From Naumovozyma dairenensis CBS 421 (Eukaryota; Ascomycota; Saccharomycetes; Saccharomycetales; Saccharomycetaceae): 64,000 nucleotides of DNA. A program made the position numbers and the translations under genes. Shown here piece after piece: positions 9,944 to 22,645 of this stretch. The notes below the pieces were generated by a model. That model saw nothing but the letters and a program-made list of their open reading frames with translations, was not told where the DNA came from and did not search any database. Every line of letters begins with the position of its first letter. The stretch's first letter is position 1. The DNA lies in NCBI RefSeq assembly GCF_000227115.2, contig NC_016479.1, positions 496,001 to 560,000 of the forward strand, in the 5' to 3' direction.

Positions 9944-11266
9944 ATGAGTGGTCCACAAAACGATTTCCAAAAAGTCCATGAATCTTCCTCTGGACCAGTC
10001 CAAGCTAATCCATATGGCCCAAACCCATCTGATTTCTTATCTAATGTCAATAATTTCCAATTGATTGATTCCACTTTAAGAGAAGGTGAACAATTTGCCA
10101 ATTCTTTTTTCTCTACTGAAAAGAAGATTGAAATTGCTAAAGCCTTAGATGACTTTGGTGTTGATTATATTGAATTAACCTCTCCAGTGGCTTCTGAACA
10201 ATCAAGAAAGGATTGTGAAGCTATTTGTAAATTAGGTTTAAAGGCTAAGATCTTAACACATATTAGATGTCATATGGATGACGCTAGAGTTGCTGTTGAA
10301 ACTGGTGTTGATGGTGTTGATGTCGTTATTGGGACGTCTAAATTTTTAAGACAATATTCTCATGGTAAAGATATGAATTACATTGCTAAGAGTGCCATTG
10401 AAGTCATTGAGTTTGTTAAATCTAAAGGTATTGAAATTAGATTCTCTTCTGAAGACTCATTTAGAAGTGATTTGGTTGATCTTTTGAATATTTATAAGAC
10501 TGTTAATAAGATTGGTGTTAACAGAGTTGGTATTGCAGATACTGTTGGTTGTGCTAATCCAAGACAAGTTTATGAATTAGTAAGAACATTGAAGAGTGTT
10601 GTTTCATGTGATATTGAATGTCATTTCCATAATGATACTGGTTGTGCCATTGCGAATGCTTACTGTGCTCTTGAAGCTGGTGCCAGATTAATTGATGTCT
10701 GTGTGTTAGGTATTGGTGAAAGAAATGGTATTGTTCCATTAGGTGGGTTAATGGCAAGAATGATCGTTGCTGCACCAGAATACGTCAAATCCAAATATAA
10801 GTTGCATAAGATCAGAGACATAGAGAATTTGGTTGCTGATGCTGTTGAAGTTAATATTCCATTCAATAATCCAATTACAGGGTTCTGTGCCTTTACACAT
10901 AAAGCTGGTATTCATGCTAAGGCTATTCTAGCTAATCCATCTACATACGAAATCCTGGATCCTCATGATTTCGGTATGAAGAGATATATTCATTTTGCTA
11001 ATAGATTGACTGGTTGGAACGCTATTAAATCAAGAGTAGACCAATTGAATTTGAATCTAACAGATGATCAAGTTAAAGAAGTTACAGCCAAGATTAAAAA
11101 GTTGGGTGACGTTAGACCATTGAACATTGATGATGTCGATTCTATTATTAAGGATTTCCACACTGAACTAAGTACACCAATGTTGAAACCAACTTCCGCC
11201 AAAGATAGAGAAGATTCTTTAGATTTGAATGACGGACCTGCATCTAAGAAAACTAGAACCAAATAA
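9944..11266 (+). CDS. LYS20/LYS21: Homocitrate synthase, first step of the lysine aminoadipate pathway
   Basis: The enzyme condenses acetyl-CoA with 2-oxoglutarate to homocitrate. The protein has 440 residues, the same length as S. cerevisiae Lys21 (Lys20 is 428). The DRE-TIM barrel signature [10 protein letters not shown] lies at about 42-51. Likely metal ligands are Glu47 and the HFHND histidines at 227 and 229, by comparison with fungal homologues. The basic tail (KKTRTK) fits the nuclear localisation reported for the yeast enzymes. The gene is flanked by CDC53 (the LYS21 side in S. cerevisiae) and by an F1-ATPase inhibitor gene (INH1 beside LYS20, STF1 beside LYS21). It is strongly expressed by codon choice. 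Which paralogue it represents cannot be decided from the sequence alone. Confidence 0.98.
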   Translation: MSGPQNDFQKVHESSSGPVQANPYGPNPSDFLSNVNNFQLIDSTLREGEQFANSFFSTEKKIEIAKALDDFGVDYIELTSPVASEQSRKDCEAICKLGLKAKILTHIRCHMDDARVAVETGVDGVDVVIGTSKFLRQYSHGKDMNYIAKSAIEVIEFVKSKGIEIRFSSEDSFRSDLVDLLNIYKTVNKIGVNRVGIADTVGCANPRQVYELVRTLKSVVSCDIECHFHNDTGCAIANAYCALEAGARLIDVCVLGIGERNGIVPLGGLMARMIVAAPEYVKSKYKLHKIRDIENLVADAVEVNIPFNNPITGFCAFTHKAGIHAKAILANPSTYEILDPHDFGMKRYIHFANRLTGWNAIKSRVDQLNLNLTDDQVKEVTAKIKKLGDVRPLNIDDVDSIIKDFHTELSTPMLKPTSAKDREDSLDLNDGPASKKTRTK

Positions 11267-11729
11267 GCAAAAAACAACAACAACTTTGTAACTAATATTG
11301 ACGAAACGTTTTTAAATCGAAAATGTATACATACACACATATATATCCTAATCTATTCCAATCCATATTTCATTAAAACCTAACATCCCATTTAAGTTAG
11401 TATATGTCTATGTTTCGCACTGTTGGATGGAAGATTCTTTGTATTCTATTTCTCAAAAATACCCGTGGATTCAAAAAGGGTCCGGATATCTCGCGCCAGA
11501 AGAAATAAAATAGAAAGTAATATGGTTAATCTGGCCCCCCTGAAAATTGGTACGATCTACGTACATATTCTAATCCAAGATATAGTAACTAGTTGACAAC
11601 TTTACTCTTTTTCAAACTTGTTAGTCTATTGTTTTGGGAAAACAAAAACAACTAAACCTAATTAGAACTATTAAATCAAAAGCAAATTCAATCATTAATA
11701 TACACAAGAACATCGTTAAAACCAAAACA
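11267..11729. other. LYS20/21-INH1 intergenic region
   Basis: This is 463 bp with the lysine gene terminator region and the INH1 promoter. An in-frame TTG at 11634 would extend INH1 upstream, but this is judged 5' leader. Confidence 0.6.
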
Positions 11730-12029
11730 ATGTCAAATATCATATTAGTTCGTTCACAGGTTCTACGTAGCATAAAATCGCCGCTCTGCATAACTCTCAT
11801 ACCCAAAAATACTCGAATGTATTCAGAAGGATCCGTTGGTAGTCCAAGAGGAGGGAGTGAAGATTCATTTTTAAGAAGGGAGCGAGCCAAAGAGGATTTC
11901 TTCGTTAGACAACATGAAAAGGAACAATTCAAGCATTTTAAAGAACAATTAAAGAATCATCAGAAACAACTGGAACATTTGGAATCCAAGATTGACAAGT
12001 TAAGTAACGGAGAGAAGGAATCTAAATGA
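11730..12029 (+). CDS. INH1: Mitochondrial F1F0-ATPase inhibitor (Inh1/Stf1 family)
   Basis: This small mitochondrial protein blocks ATP hydrolysis by F1 when the membrane potential falls. It has 99 residues with ATG at 11730; the S. cerevisiae proteins have 85-86. The first roughly 30 residues are basic and hydrophobic (VLRSIKSPLC, ITLIPKNTRM), which fits a mitochondrial presequence. The inhibitory core is clear: YSEGSVGSPRGGSEDSF, then RERAKEDFFVRQHEKEQ at about 50-66, followed by a coiled-coil tail rich in Gln, Lys and Glu. The open frame extends upstream to a TTG at 11634, but the ATG gives the normal length and presequence. INH1 and STF1 are duplicates beside LYS20 and LYS21; this gene could be either. 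Confidence 0.93.
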   Translation: MSNIILVRSQVLRSIKSPLCITLIPKNTRMYSEGSVGSPRGGSEDSFLRRERAKEDFFVRQHEKEQFKHFKEQLKNHQKQLEHLESKIDKLSNGEKESK

Positions 12030-12704
12030 TATGAACAACACTTTCTTTGTTTTTATTCTCATTCAAGATTATACGTACGTACAAGCAGTCCTAGTTTCTT
12101 TTTGTTAGTTCCTCTCTCATTTTCGTTGTGAGCTTTCATCTTATATAAGCTGTCCATGGGTATATATTCTATTCTATATATTGATTATTCTTAAAAAACG
12201 TTTACATTTTAAAAAAAAAGATAACAACAACTACATATGTCAGGTTGCCCTGCTTACAGAACAACTGTACTTATTTAAGTGTTAGTGCCACGGATACTCT
12301 GGCTCTAGACCATGACATAAGCTACCTTATGTGTGTGTATGTAATATTCCTTTTTGTGTGTGGGGAAGGGGGTAGACAGAAAGAACAAAAGAGATCTGCG
12401 ATACTCCCAAAGGGGAAAGAAAACAGGAAACGGAGAGTTAACATACATACACAGATACATACGTGCGTACGTACGTAAACTTTTTGGTCAGGAATGGCTA
12501 TTTCCCGTAATTAAAAGTACACAAGCAGGAATACAAATGTAAGTTTATATGGCTACCCCATCTTACCAAGACATGGTAACAATTTGTAAAACCTTTGGTT
12601 TGCTCTTATTTATACGCTCATATAGCAAATAATAATAAAATCATAAATCCGAAGCTCAGTAATTCGAATAAGGATAACTTTGGATAATAATAGACCTCAC
12701 GTAA
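12030..12704. other. Intergenic region downstream of INH1
   Basis: This is 675 bp of AT-rich DNA with a poly-A tract, GT-rich stretches and short acgt repeats near 12460-12480. No RPP1B or VCX1, the expected neighbours on the STF1 side, is present. The short ORFs here look like chance. Confidence 0.6.
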
Positions 12705-13742
12705 ATGCGGAAAAATAAGGGGAGTAATCTCGCTGTTAAACAGACTCCGGCACATTTAATCACACCAGAAGAACCGAAGGCCTATAGTCATAAGAATAAT
12801 CCTATAGAGCGTGGTAGTAAAGAAACAGCTCAGAAATATGGAAATAGAGAACCAGAAAGTTCATCTATGGAAAAACATCTGGGTTTACAAGAGAAAGGAA
12901 TAGGAGAGCAAAAAGAAAGAGGAAAGGATGAAAAAAGGGATCAAATACCATTAAGCGAAATACCCTTACATACGGTAGAAAGAAGAAACTCAACTGGAAA
13001 TGATATATTTTACTCATCCTTGAAAGATACTAGAACATTAGAACAATCTATCATGGCCTTGATTAAAAAACTAAAGGATGATGGACATAGCGAGACTGTT
13101 GAAGTTACAGATAGTGAAATAGAAAAGGAGGAAATAATAGAGATTTTAGGTCGTTCATTGATGGCCCTTTCACACTGGACCGTACAAGCACAACTGGCAC
13201 AATTACAGAGCAAAAATAATGAGAGAACAGCCGTGGAGACAAACCTATTGAAAAAAGAAGTTGAACTTTTACAAGATCGAAATAACTTTTCCACTGTAGA
13301 ATCCCCCCCTTTGCCAATAAGTAAAGTAGAATACGTTCAGAAACCAGTTGTAGAAGAAGGAATGAGGGTAATTTATCCTAGAAAACACTACGCAATAAGC
13401 AAAAAACAACGTAAAACAACCAATACAATCAAGTGGAAAAATCAATTCATTAAAACACCTTCAAACAAAAAAACCCCTTCTGAATTAACACCAACAGCAA
13501 CTACCATAGAAAATGAGGGAGTGAGTTTATCACCAAAAATCTCTTTTGTTGAAAAACAAAATGATTCCATTGAAGATTCTACCCATATTCACAAAGAGCT
13601 ACCGACTAGGCGGACAAATCCATATAAATTAGAGGAGAGAAATAAGATACAGCCAAGAATAAGGAGGATAAGTGATAATCCGTCAGCGAATGAAGGTGTA
13701 AGAATTTTTCGACTACGGAAAACATTAGATGATGAAATCTGA
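12705..13742 (+). CDS. Unidentified protein, possibly the YDL129W position
   Basis: This is a 345-residue hydrophilic protein that I do not recognise. The ATG at 12705 is the first in the frame. The N-terminal 110 residues and the C-terminal 130 are rich in Lys, Glu, Asn, Pro and Ser and look disordered. The middle (about 115-200) is predicted helical: SIMALIKKLKDDGHS, then EEIIEILGRSLMALSHWTVQ and a Gln/Glu/Leu coiled-coil-like run ending KKEVELLQDR. The C-terminal part has basic patches that could serve nuclear import. There is no signal peptide or membrane segment. By position between INH1/STF1 and PCL2/PCL9 it could be the counterpart of S. cerevisiae YDL129W, a protein of unknown function, but I cannot confirm this by sequence. 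The ORF length and amino-acid composition make it a probable real gene. Confidence 0.7.
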   Translation: MRKNKGSNLAVKQTPAHLITPEEPKAYSHKNNPIERGSKETAQKYGNREPESSSMEKHLGLQEKGIGEQKERGKDEKRDQIPLSEIPLHTVERRNSTGNDIFYSSLKDTRTLEQSIMALIKKLKDDGHSETVEVTDSEIEKEEIIEILGRSLMALSHWTVQAQLAQLQSKNNERTAVETNLLKKEVELLQDRNNFSTVESPPLPISKVEYVQKPVVEEGMRVIYPRKHYAISKKQRKTTNTIKWKNQFIKTPSNKKTPSELTPTATTIENEGVSLSPKISFVEKQNDSIEDSTHIHKELPTRRTNPYKLEERNKIQPRIRRISDNPSANEGVRIFRLRKTLDDEI

Positions 13743-15134
13743 AATTACCGCATAATTTACCCTTTGACAGGAATCGCCGGGTTTTTCCTAAGGAAGAAAT
13801 GGCGACTGATGATTCAAACAAGAAAAACTGAGCTATACTGTATGGTTATTGAACAAAAACTTGCTGCAATATACAGCCAGACCTCGTGTAGAGGGAATGA
13901 AAACTTCGTTATGAATGAAGTTGTTACGCATAGAGGTCGGTACGTTCTGTATGCGACTAAAAAAATACATCTAATACAAACAAAGATCGGGTAAATTTCT
14001 CTATTTAAAATAATCAATTGACTGTTATGGACTAACTATCATTCTTCCTGAATAATTTTTTTCCGCCTCCAATTTACTATATATTTTTTATAAGTGATGC
14101 GCTGTACTATTTTCTTCCTCTACTTTTTTAATAACACATGGACTTTCGTAATTTTCAAAAACAAGAGGGGAGCAGCAAGGTAAAATAAGATCGATTTTAG
14201 CTCGCGCTGGTATACCAAAAGACTCCTTTCAAGAGTTCTTCAATCTTCTCGAAACATTATTTTACTTCAAAGATGAAGCAGCCCTCCTCGAATGAGTCCA
14301 GGTATGATGCAGACTGATAAAATAGTGTATAGCTTGAAAGGCTGTGCTTCTTTTCCAAGTTGTTCGTCCATCCTGCGTAAGGTTGCACCAACTTCAAGTT
14401 GGGAAGTAATTTAGCCGCCCTGCTTTTCCCAGCCGCCCAGCGCGGTTCCAATTTGGAATGCTGTGAAGTCCAGACTTATCTTTTTTTCTCTAAGCCAGCA
14501 ACGCGTAAAAAAAAGGGCGGCAACAGAGATAAGATTGCAGAGAAAAGAGAGCCTGCCCCCGGACGCGTAAAGGCCAAGTTTCATAACACGAAAAAATTAG
14601 AAAGGCTGGAAGGAATTTGAGAGTTAAACGGCTGCGGTCTATTCTCTGCTCGAGAAATGTAACACAGCACAACAAGAATACCGTGGAATAATTCAATTTA
14701 ACTAAATATAGTAAAAAGTTTGAACAATCAACTTAGTTTACCTAATCTGTGCATATTATTGTTATAATGAAACAACTACAAAGCATTTTTCGCGATGAGT
14801 GTAACCTCGCAGAGAACTGACATTTTTGTAAAACACAGGCAACTTGGTTTCAAAGCTGTGTTACTACTACCTGCATTACGCAGCTAAACCAAAGTTTGTA
14901 AAACTGATCTATATCAATATTTTCCCAGGCGGAGTTAATAGTGGCTTTATATATATCCATAATATTATGAAATAAAATAGTTTCTTTTTTCTTGTAATAA
15001 GTAATTGTCTAACCATTATAAGTACAAAAAACTAACTGCATGCATTTGTACTTCGAGTACTCATTATCTTCATCTAATTTTATTCCTTCATTTCTTCATT
15101 TTCATTTGCCTTTTATTTCTTAAAAAATCCAATC
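13743..15134. promoter_or_regulatory. Long PCL upstream region with G1/S-type sites
   Basis: This 1392-bp stretch has no supported gene. It holds two exact MCB sites ACGCGT (14501-14506, 14563-14568) and an SCB CACGAAA (14587-14593), plus GCCGCC cores near 14415 and 14433. The pocket around 14400-14640 is more GC-rich than its surroundings. Short overlapping ORFs there lack protein-like features. Confidence 0.55.
14501..14593. promoter_or_regulatory. MCB and SCB cluster upstream of PCL2/PCL9
   Basis: Two ACGCGT elements and one CACGAAA fall within 93 bp, about 540-640 bp before the cyclin ATG. SBF and MBF bind such sites to drive late-G1 transcription, and S. cerevisiae PCL2 is SBF-dependent. 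Binding here is inferred. Confidence 0.6.
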
Positions 15135-16127
15135 ATGTCTGATTACGAAGCTCTATTACAATTCAACAAAAAATCTGTCTCCCATGAAATGGTCCATTTC
15201 TTAGCAACTAATACAGCCTCTATCATTCAAGTGAAAAAGGGTAATAACATAGTAACTACTGAAAATGGTATACCAATTGAGATTCCTCCGCTATCTAACT
15301 TTATCAAAAATTTAGTAATGCACTCAAATGTGCAAACACCAACTTTAATGGCCACTTCTGTGTATTTATCCAAATTGAGATTAATAATACCGAAAAATGT
15401 ATACGGAATGGAAACAACAAGACATAGAATATTCTTAGGTTGTTTAATACTTGCTGCTAAAACATTAAATGATTCTTCTCCATTGAACAAACATTGGACC
15501 AAATATACCGATGGATTATTACATATTCGCGAAGTTAATACTATCGAAAGAGAACTGTTAGAATATTTCGAATGGAACGTTACAATAACGACATCAGAAC
15601 TAATAAAATGTCTCTCTCCGTTCCTACAACCAATAAAGGAACAAATTATCAAAAGGCAGCAACAACAAAATTATATGTTCTTCAATGCTCCTACTCCTGG
15701 TCATCTAAAAGAATACATCAGTCTTACTACAAGAGCAGATTCTCATTCTCGCTCTTCATCTAATGTATCAATTCCATCAATGACTTCTATGGCAACTGTA
15801 TCTACTATGGACTCCATTAGAACAAATAGGTCCACGCATAACAGCAATAATAATAATAATAACAAGATTTCTACAATCAGCGAATCAGAAGAATATAGTC
15901 CAATCCCTACTAAGAGAGCATCAAACTTCAATGCAAATCCATATAACTCACCATTGAGTGATAAAGAAAGTCAAAGTTCGTCTCCAATAAAAAAATATGA
16001 TGTCAAACCTAAGGTAAATAAATTTCAACCAATCTTCACTAAATTGAACACACCTTATAAATCACAAGATATTCCTATTCAATCAACAGAAAAGAAGACA
16101 AGTTGGACGTCATTTTTTAAACCTTAA
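15135..16127 (+). CDS. PCL2/PCL9: Pho85 cyclin of the Pcl1/2 class
   Basis: This is a cyclin partner of the kinase Pho85, acting in G1 morphogenesis and cell-cycle entry. The protein has 330 residues; S. cerevisiae Pcl2 and Pcl9 have about 305. The cyclin box occupies about 20-165, with recognisable stretches such as VYLSKLRLIIPKN, HRIFLGCLILAAKTLNDSS and REVNTIERELLEYFEWNVTI. The C-terminal half is low complexity, Ser/Asn-rich with a short Asn run, and has several Ser-Pro/Thr-Pro sites typical of phosphorylated cyclin tails. Position between INH1/STF1 and CDC48 matches PCL2, while PCL9 is the equivalent in the other duplicate block. The upstream MCB/SCB cluster favours a Pcl2-like, G1/S-regulated role. 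Confidence 0.92.
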   Translation: MSDYEALLQFNKKSVSHEMVHFLATNTASIIQVKKGNNIVTTENGIPIEIPPLSNFIKNLVMHSNVQTPTLMATSVYLSKLRLIIPKNVYGMETTRHRIFLGCLILAAKTLNDSSPLNKHWTKYTDGLLHIREVNTIERELLEYFEWNVTITTSELIKCLSPFLQPIKEQIIKRQQQQNYMFFNAPTPGHLKEYISLTTRADSHSRSSSNVSIPSMTSMATVSTMDSIRTNRSTHNSNNNNNNKISTISESEEYSPIPTKRASNFNANPYNSPLSDKESQSSSPIKKYDVKPKVNKFQPIFTKLNTPYKSQDIPIQSTEKKTSWTSFFKP

Positions 16128-16576
16128 CGAAAAGTAACTTCCTTACGCCGGTTATAAACATTAGACTAAACAAACCATCCCACATTCTGCATCAGTAAAT
16201 AACTCATTATATACATATATATATTCTTCAATCATCTTTAATTCTTCTCGGTTTTACTTCTTGTCATAACTAAATTTGTAGCATGAAGCGGCCATACTAT
16301 GACATCGATAGTCTCCAAGGGACATATTTACCGCCATTCTCCTATCTGAGAAAGTATCTTTCTTTTTCCAAATTAGCCGCCAACGCTTTGAAAAACAACT
16401 TCATGCCTATATACGTAAATGTTTACATATAGTTCGAATACTCTTAAACTCTTATCGTAACGTAGTTGTATGAAACTAGATCTTAATTATATCTATTTCT
16501 TAGTTAAGTTATATATGTACACCATTATTTAGTTAGTTTATCTTATTTCATCTTTAAAACTATATCAAAAAATCCT
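16128..16576. other. PCL-CDC48 convergent intergenic region
   Basis: This is 449 bp between two gene 3' ends. It contains TAGCCGCCAA at 16374-16383, a nine-of-ten match to URS1 in an unexpected place. No gene is visible. Confidence 0.5.
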
Positions 16577-19653
<3,077 letters not shown>

Positions 19654-20215
19654 TCAGTCTAAATCTTCTAATTTCTTCAATAATTCCTTATGGTACTTGC
19701 CCAACTTATCGAAATCAGTTTCTTGAGCTGGCCATCCAACGACCAACCCAGTCTTCGCGTCCCTCTTTGGGATCAAATGGAAATGAACATGGTCCACTTC
19801 TTGATGAGCAATCTTACCATTGTTTTGTAACAAGTTATAGCCCGTAGTATCATCATCTAATCCTAATACTTTAGTCAACTTTCTAGTGACTGGCAAAATA
19901 TCTGCTAAATGTTCATCTGGAATGTTGTGTAATTTGGCACCATGATATTTTGGAATAATTAAGGCATGACCTTCAGATGTTGGTTGGATGTCTAAGAAAG
20001 AGAATACAGTTTTCGTTTCAATTAATTTGAATGATGGAATTTCACCTGTTATAAAAATGATAAACGGGGTAGGAAAGGATATATTTATGTTAGTATCATT
20101 TAACTTATGGTACATATCTTTATGTTTTTGTTTATCGCTGCTTATGATAATAATACATACCTTTGATGATCTTACAGAAGATACATGCTGCGTCGTGGGC
20201 AATTGGTGCTGTCAT
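19654..20215 (-). CDS. HNT1: HIT-family adenosine 5'-monophosphoramidase, spliced
   Basis: This nucleotide hydrolase is the yeast homologue of Hint. The coding sequence is complement(join(19654..20045, 20161..20215)) and gives 148 residues; S. cerevisiae Hnt1 has 158 and also has one intron near the 5' end. Exon 1 encodes MTAPIAHDAACIFCKIIK plus the first base of a Gly codon. Exon 2 continues with EIPSFKLIETK and contains the HIT triad motif HVHFHLIP and the ending GWPAQETDFDKLG. A continuous reading through the intron would give an unrelated N-terminus, so splicing is clearly needed to supply the zinc-type CIFCKII segment. It is divergent from the YDL124W homologue. Confidence 0.95.
20046..20160 (-). 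other. HNT1 spliceosomal intron (115 nt)
   Basis: On the minus strand the intron begins GTATGT at 20160 and ends CAG at 20046. A perfect TACTAAC branch point lies at 20089-20095. Splicing joins ATCAAAG to GTGAAATT in frame, restoring the conserved CKIIKGEIPSFKL. Confidence 0.95.
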
Positions 20216-20593
20216 TGTGTATGATATGGTTTATTGAGAGGGTCGTTACTCTCGTAAATCGAAAAGATGTTAAAATATTCTGTATAAAACTCCCAATATT
20301 CATGGAGAAAACCCTTTATATAAGCGTATAAGCATATCACGTAACTGTAGATGACTCCAACTTTATATCTTTCCAGATTCCGCAACTCGAGTTTCTATTC
20401 CGAGAGATTGTTAATTACCGAATGGCGGTGACCGCTAATGAATTTTTCCGTCAAGGGGATACATAACAGTTGCTTATGTCAAAATTGTTGATGAATAAGA
20501 GACTATATATAATTTGATGCATGTATTAGAGCTTGGGTATATATCTGTGTACAATCGGTGGAAATTTATAAGGATAACATCCCACTGAAAAAT
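20216..20593. promoter_or_regulatory. Divergent promoter of HNT1 and the YDL124W homologue
   Basis: This is 378 bp with TATA-like sequence near 20507-20512. No gene or clear factor site is recognised. Confidence 0.5.
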
Positions 20594-21535
20594 ATGAGCT
20601 TCTCTCAAGAGTTTTTCACTTTAAACAATGGTAATAAGATCCCTGCCATTTCCATCATAGGTACGGGTACCAAATGGCATCATGGCAAATTAGAAAGTGG
20701 TAAATTTTCCGATGAGTTGGTTGACCAATTGCAATATGCGTTAACTTTACCCGGTATTATCCATATTGATGCTGCTGAAATGTATAATACATACCCGGAA
20801 GTTAACAAAGCTCTAAAATCAACTTCAAAAGTAAGAGATGAAATTTTCATCACAGATAAATACTATAGTGGCTCACCTAAATTAACCGAGAATCCAATTG
20901 CTGGTCTTACCAAATCTCTTAAGGAATTGGAACTGGATTATGTCGATTTATACCTTTTACATAGTCCATTCATTACGAAAGAATCATGTGGTTACACTAT
21001 GGAAGAAGCATGGAAACAAATGGAAAAATTATATAAAGATGGTAAGGCTAAGAATATTGGTGTTTCTAATTTTTCTGTTGATGATTTGAAGCGAATCTTG
21101 AAGATTTGTGAAATTAAACCACAAATTAACCAAATTGAATTCAATGCCTTCTTACAAAATCAAACTCCGGGGATTGTCAAGTTTTGTCAAGACCATGATA
21201 TTCTGGTGGAAGCATATTCACCGTTGGGTCCTTTGAGAAAGAAACCGACAGATCGTGATCCTGGACCATTTTATCAGTACATTGAGGAATTAGCAAAGAA
21301 GTATGGTAAATCAGAAGGTCAAGTATTATTACGTTGGGTTACTAAACGTAAGATCCTTCCTATAACAACTTCAGGAAAGGAGGAAAGAATCAAAGACGCT
21401 CAAGACTTATTTTCGTTTGATTTAACTTCAGAAGAAGTTGAAAAGATTACTAAATTAGGTTTAGCCCATGAACCATCAAGATTGTATTGGAAGAATAACT
21501 ACAGTCAATTCGACTCTGAGTCTCAAAAAGTTTAG
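20594..21535 (+). CDS. Aldo-keto reductase (alpha-keto amide reductase, YDL124W homologue)
   Basis: This is an NADPH-dependent reductase of the aldo-keto family; the S. cerevisiae homologue YDL124W reduces alpha-keto amides and aldehydes. It has 313 residues from ATG 20594 (S. cerevisiae 312). The open frame begins earlier at a GTG, which is not used. The family tetrad is visible: Asp in HIDAAE with Tyr in EMYNTYPE, Lys in ITDKYY, and His in LLHSPF. Cofactor loop features include NIGVSNFSVDDL, VEAYSPLGPL and TTSGKEERI near the C-terminus. The ending (SESQKV) also matches. Orientation and place beside HNT1 agree with S. cerevisiae. Confidence 0.96.
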   Translation: MSFSQEFFTLNNGNKIPAISIIGTGTKWHHGKLESGKFSDELVDQLQYALTLPGIIHIDAAEMYNTYPEVNKALKSTSKVRDEIFITDKYYSGSPKLTENPIAGLTKSLKELELDYVDLYLLHSPFITKESCGYTMEEAWKQMEKLYKDGKAKNIGVSNFSVDDLKRILKICEIKPQINQIEFNAFLQNQTPGIVKFCQDHDILVEAYSPLGPLRKKPTDRDPGPFYQYIEELAKKYGKSEGQVLLRWVTKRKILPITTSGKEERIKDAQDLFSFDLTSEEVEKITKLGLAHEPSRLYWKNNYSQFDSESQKV

Positions 21536-21694
21536 AGCAGTTTTTTTCCATCTTTTGTAATCCCCCATATATAGTTAGATATGCTATAAAAACCCATATA
21601 ATCTAGATAATATGACCGTTTGAATAGCCACTCTTTATATACGGATAGCTATGTTTCTTATTGAAGTAATGCGTTTTTGGCTTTATATTGTTCT

Positions 21695-22144
21695 TCATTC
21701 TGAATATGGTGGTGGGGAATTCTGTGTGGATTGCTTATAATCTCCAGAGCCAACCACGTTATTATCTCGACTTTCCAGCAATAAAGGTTCCCGTATATTT
21801 GTATCTTCACGAATATTAGCTCTATTATCGCTAGAACCATAGTGAGTATTAATATTATTCGATGGGTTTTGCACATTAGATGATGCCCCTAATCGTTCAT
21901 TATCGACCCAACCTTGTTGATAAAAGTAGTACTCTTCACTCCTCCTCAAAGGACTTGTAATAGTAATATAATAAAACGCATGAACTAAACCTGGCATAAA
22001 TCCAAGTAAAGTTAAAATGACATTAAGAAAGAAATCTGACGACCAAAATCCTGATCTTATTAAAACTGCGACCGGTGGGAAAAACAGTGCTAGAATATAC
22101 AGAATAAAGTCTGATACCGTGCAACAAACACAACATACACACAT
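21695..22144 (-). CDS. SNA4: Sna4, small PMP3-family vacuolar membrane protein
   Basis: This is a 149-residue protein of the Pmp3/Sna family. It starts with a Cys-rich segment (MCVCCVCC) followed by two membrane helices at about 9-30 and 38-58. The region PGLVHAFYYITITSPLR and the QQGWVDNER motif are diagnostic. The hydrophilic tail is Asn/Ser-rich and ends with PPPY at 144-147, a ligand for WW domains of the ubiquitin ligase Rsp5. S. cerevisiae Sna4 (140 aa) reaches the vacuole by this route. In S. cerevisiae SNA4 (YDL123W) lies on the same strand as YDL124W; here it is on the opposite strand, so a small local inversion has happened in one lineage. Confidence 0.93.
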   Translation of the reverse strand: MCVCCVCCTVSDFILYILALFFPPVAVLIRSGFWSSDFFLNVILTLLGFMPGLVHAFYYITITSPLRRSEEYYFYQQGWVDNERLGASSNVQNPSNNINTHYGSSDNRANIREDTNIREPLLLESRDNNVVGSGDYKQSTQNSPPPYSE

Positions 22145-22376
22145 TTGTTTATTTTATAAGTTCTTGGTTATCTTATCTCACTTCCAATACATATTTATTT
22201 GAAGTGGTGAGTTCTCACTAATTTCTAGTCCGATGCCCCCTATGAACTTCGAAACCACTCTTGATATTTTTGCCTAATGTTTCATTTGGTGTGGATTCTT
22301 CTCAGGGAATCTTCTCTTCCGCGAAGCTCTTGATTTAAGCAGACAGTCAGTATTTCCCAGAAAACATGAAGTAAGT

Positions 22377-22415
22377 GGTCTCTTGGCCCAGTTGGTTAAA
22401 GGCACCGTGCTAATA
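22377..22415 (+). tRNA. tRNA-Ile(AAU), 5' half only, cut by assembly gap
   Basis: The 39 bases match the 5' half of yeast tRNA-Ile: acceptor strand GGTCTCTT, D-arm GGCCCAGTTGGTTAAAGGC and anticodon loop CTAATA with anticodon AAT. One A is extra in the D-loop compared with the S. cerevisiae sequence as I remember it. The gap starts just after position 37. A T6 followed by a T8 tract right after the gap (22436-22451) would serve as the Pol III terminator, so the missing 3' half lies in the gap. Confidence 0.9.
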
Positions 22416-22435
22416 NNNNNNNNNNNNNNNNNNNN
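22416..22435. other. Assembly gap (20 N) inside the tRNA-Ile gene
   Basis: The missing tRNA 3' half needs about 36 bases, which is more than the 20 N, so the gap size is a placeholder. Confidence 0.9.
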
Positions 22436-22645
22436 TTTTTTGATTTTTTTTAATGACTAAATCTCAGGAACCTTGAAGAACAACCACCGAAATCATTGGC
22501 AAGAATATAAAACTATGAACGTTAAATACAATTTCTATTACTTTATGATTTCTTTTCATAATAAAGCATTTTTTTAGGGGTATCACGTTTCGTTTATAAA
22601 ATGGCATAATTTAGAAAATATATATCATATTTAGGGGTTTTTCCT

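Larger units (their letters stand above)
22145..22645. other. SNA4-AIR1 intergenic region with truncated tRNA and gap
   Basis: This is 501 bp with the tRNA-Ile 5' half at 22377-22415, a 20-N gap at 22416-22435 and a T-rich stretch directly after it. UBP1 and DLD2, expected neighbours in S. cerevisiae, are absent. Confidence 0.7.

Noticed and set aside
13743..15134. A lost gene or RNA gene between the unidentified ORF and PCL
   Set aside because: Reading all frames gave no protein-like stretch, and no tRNA or snoRNA box pattern was seen. Only factor sites remained.
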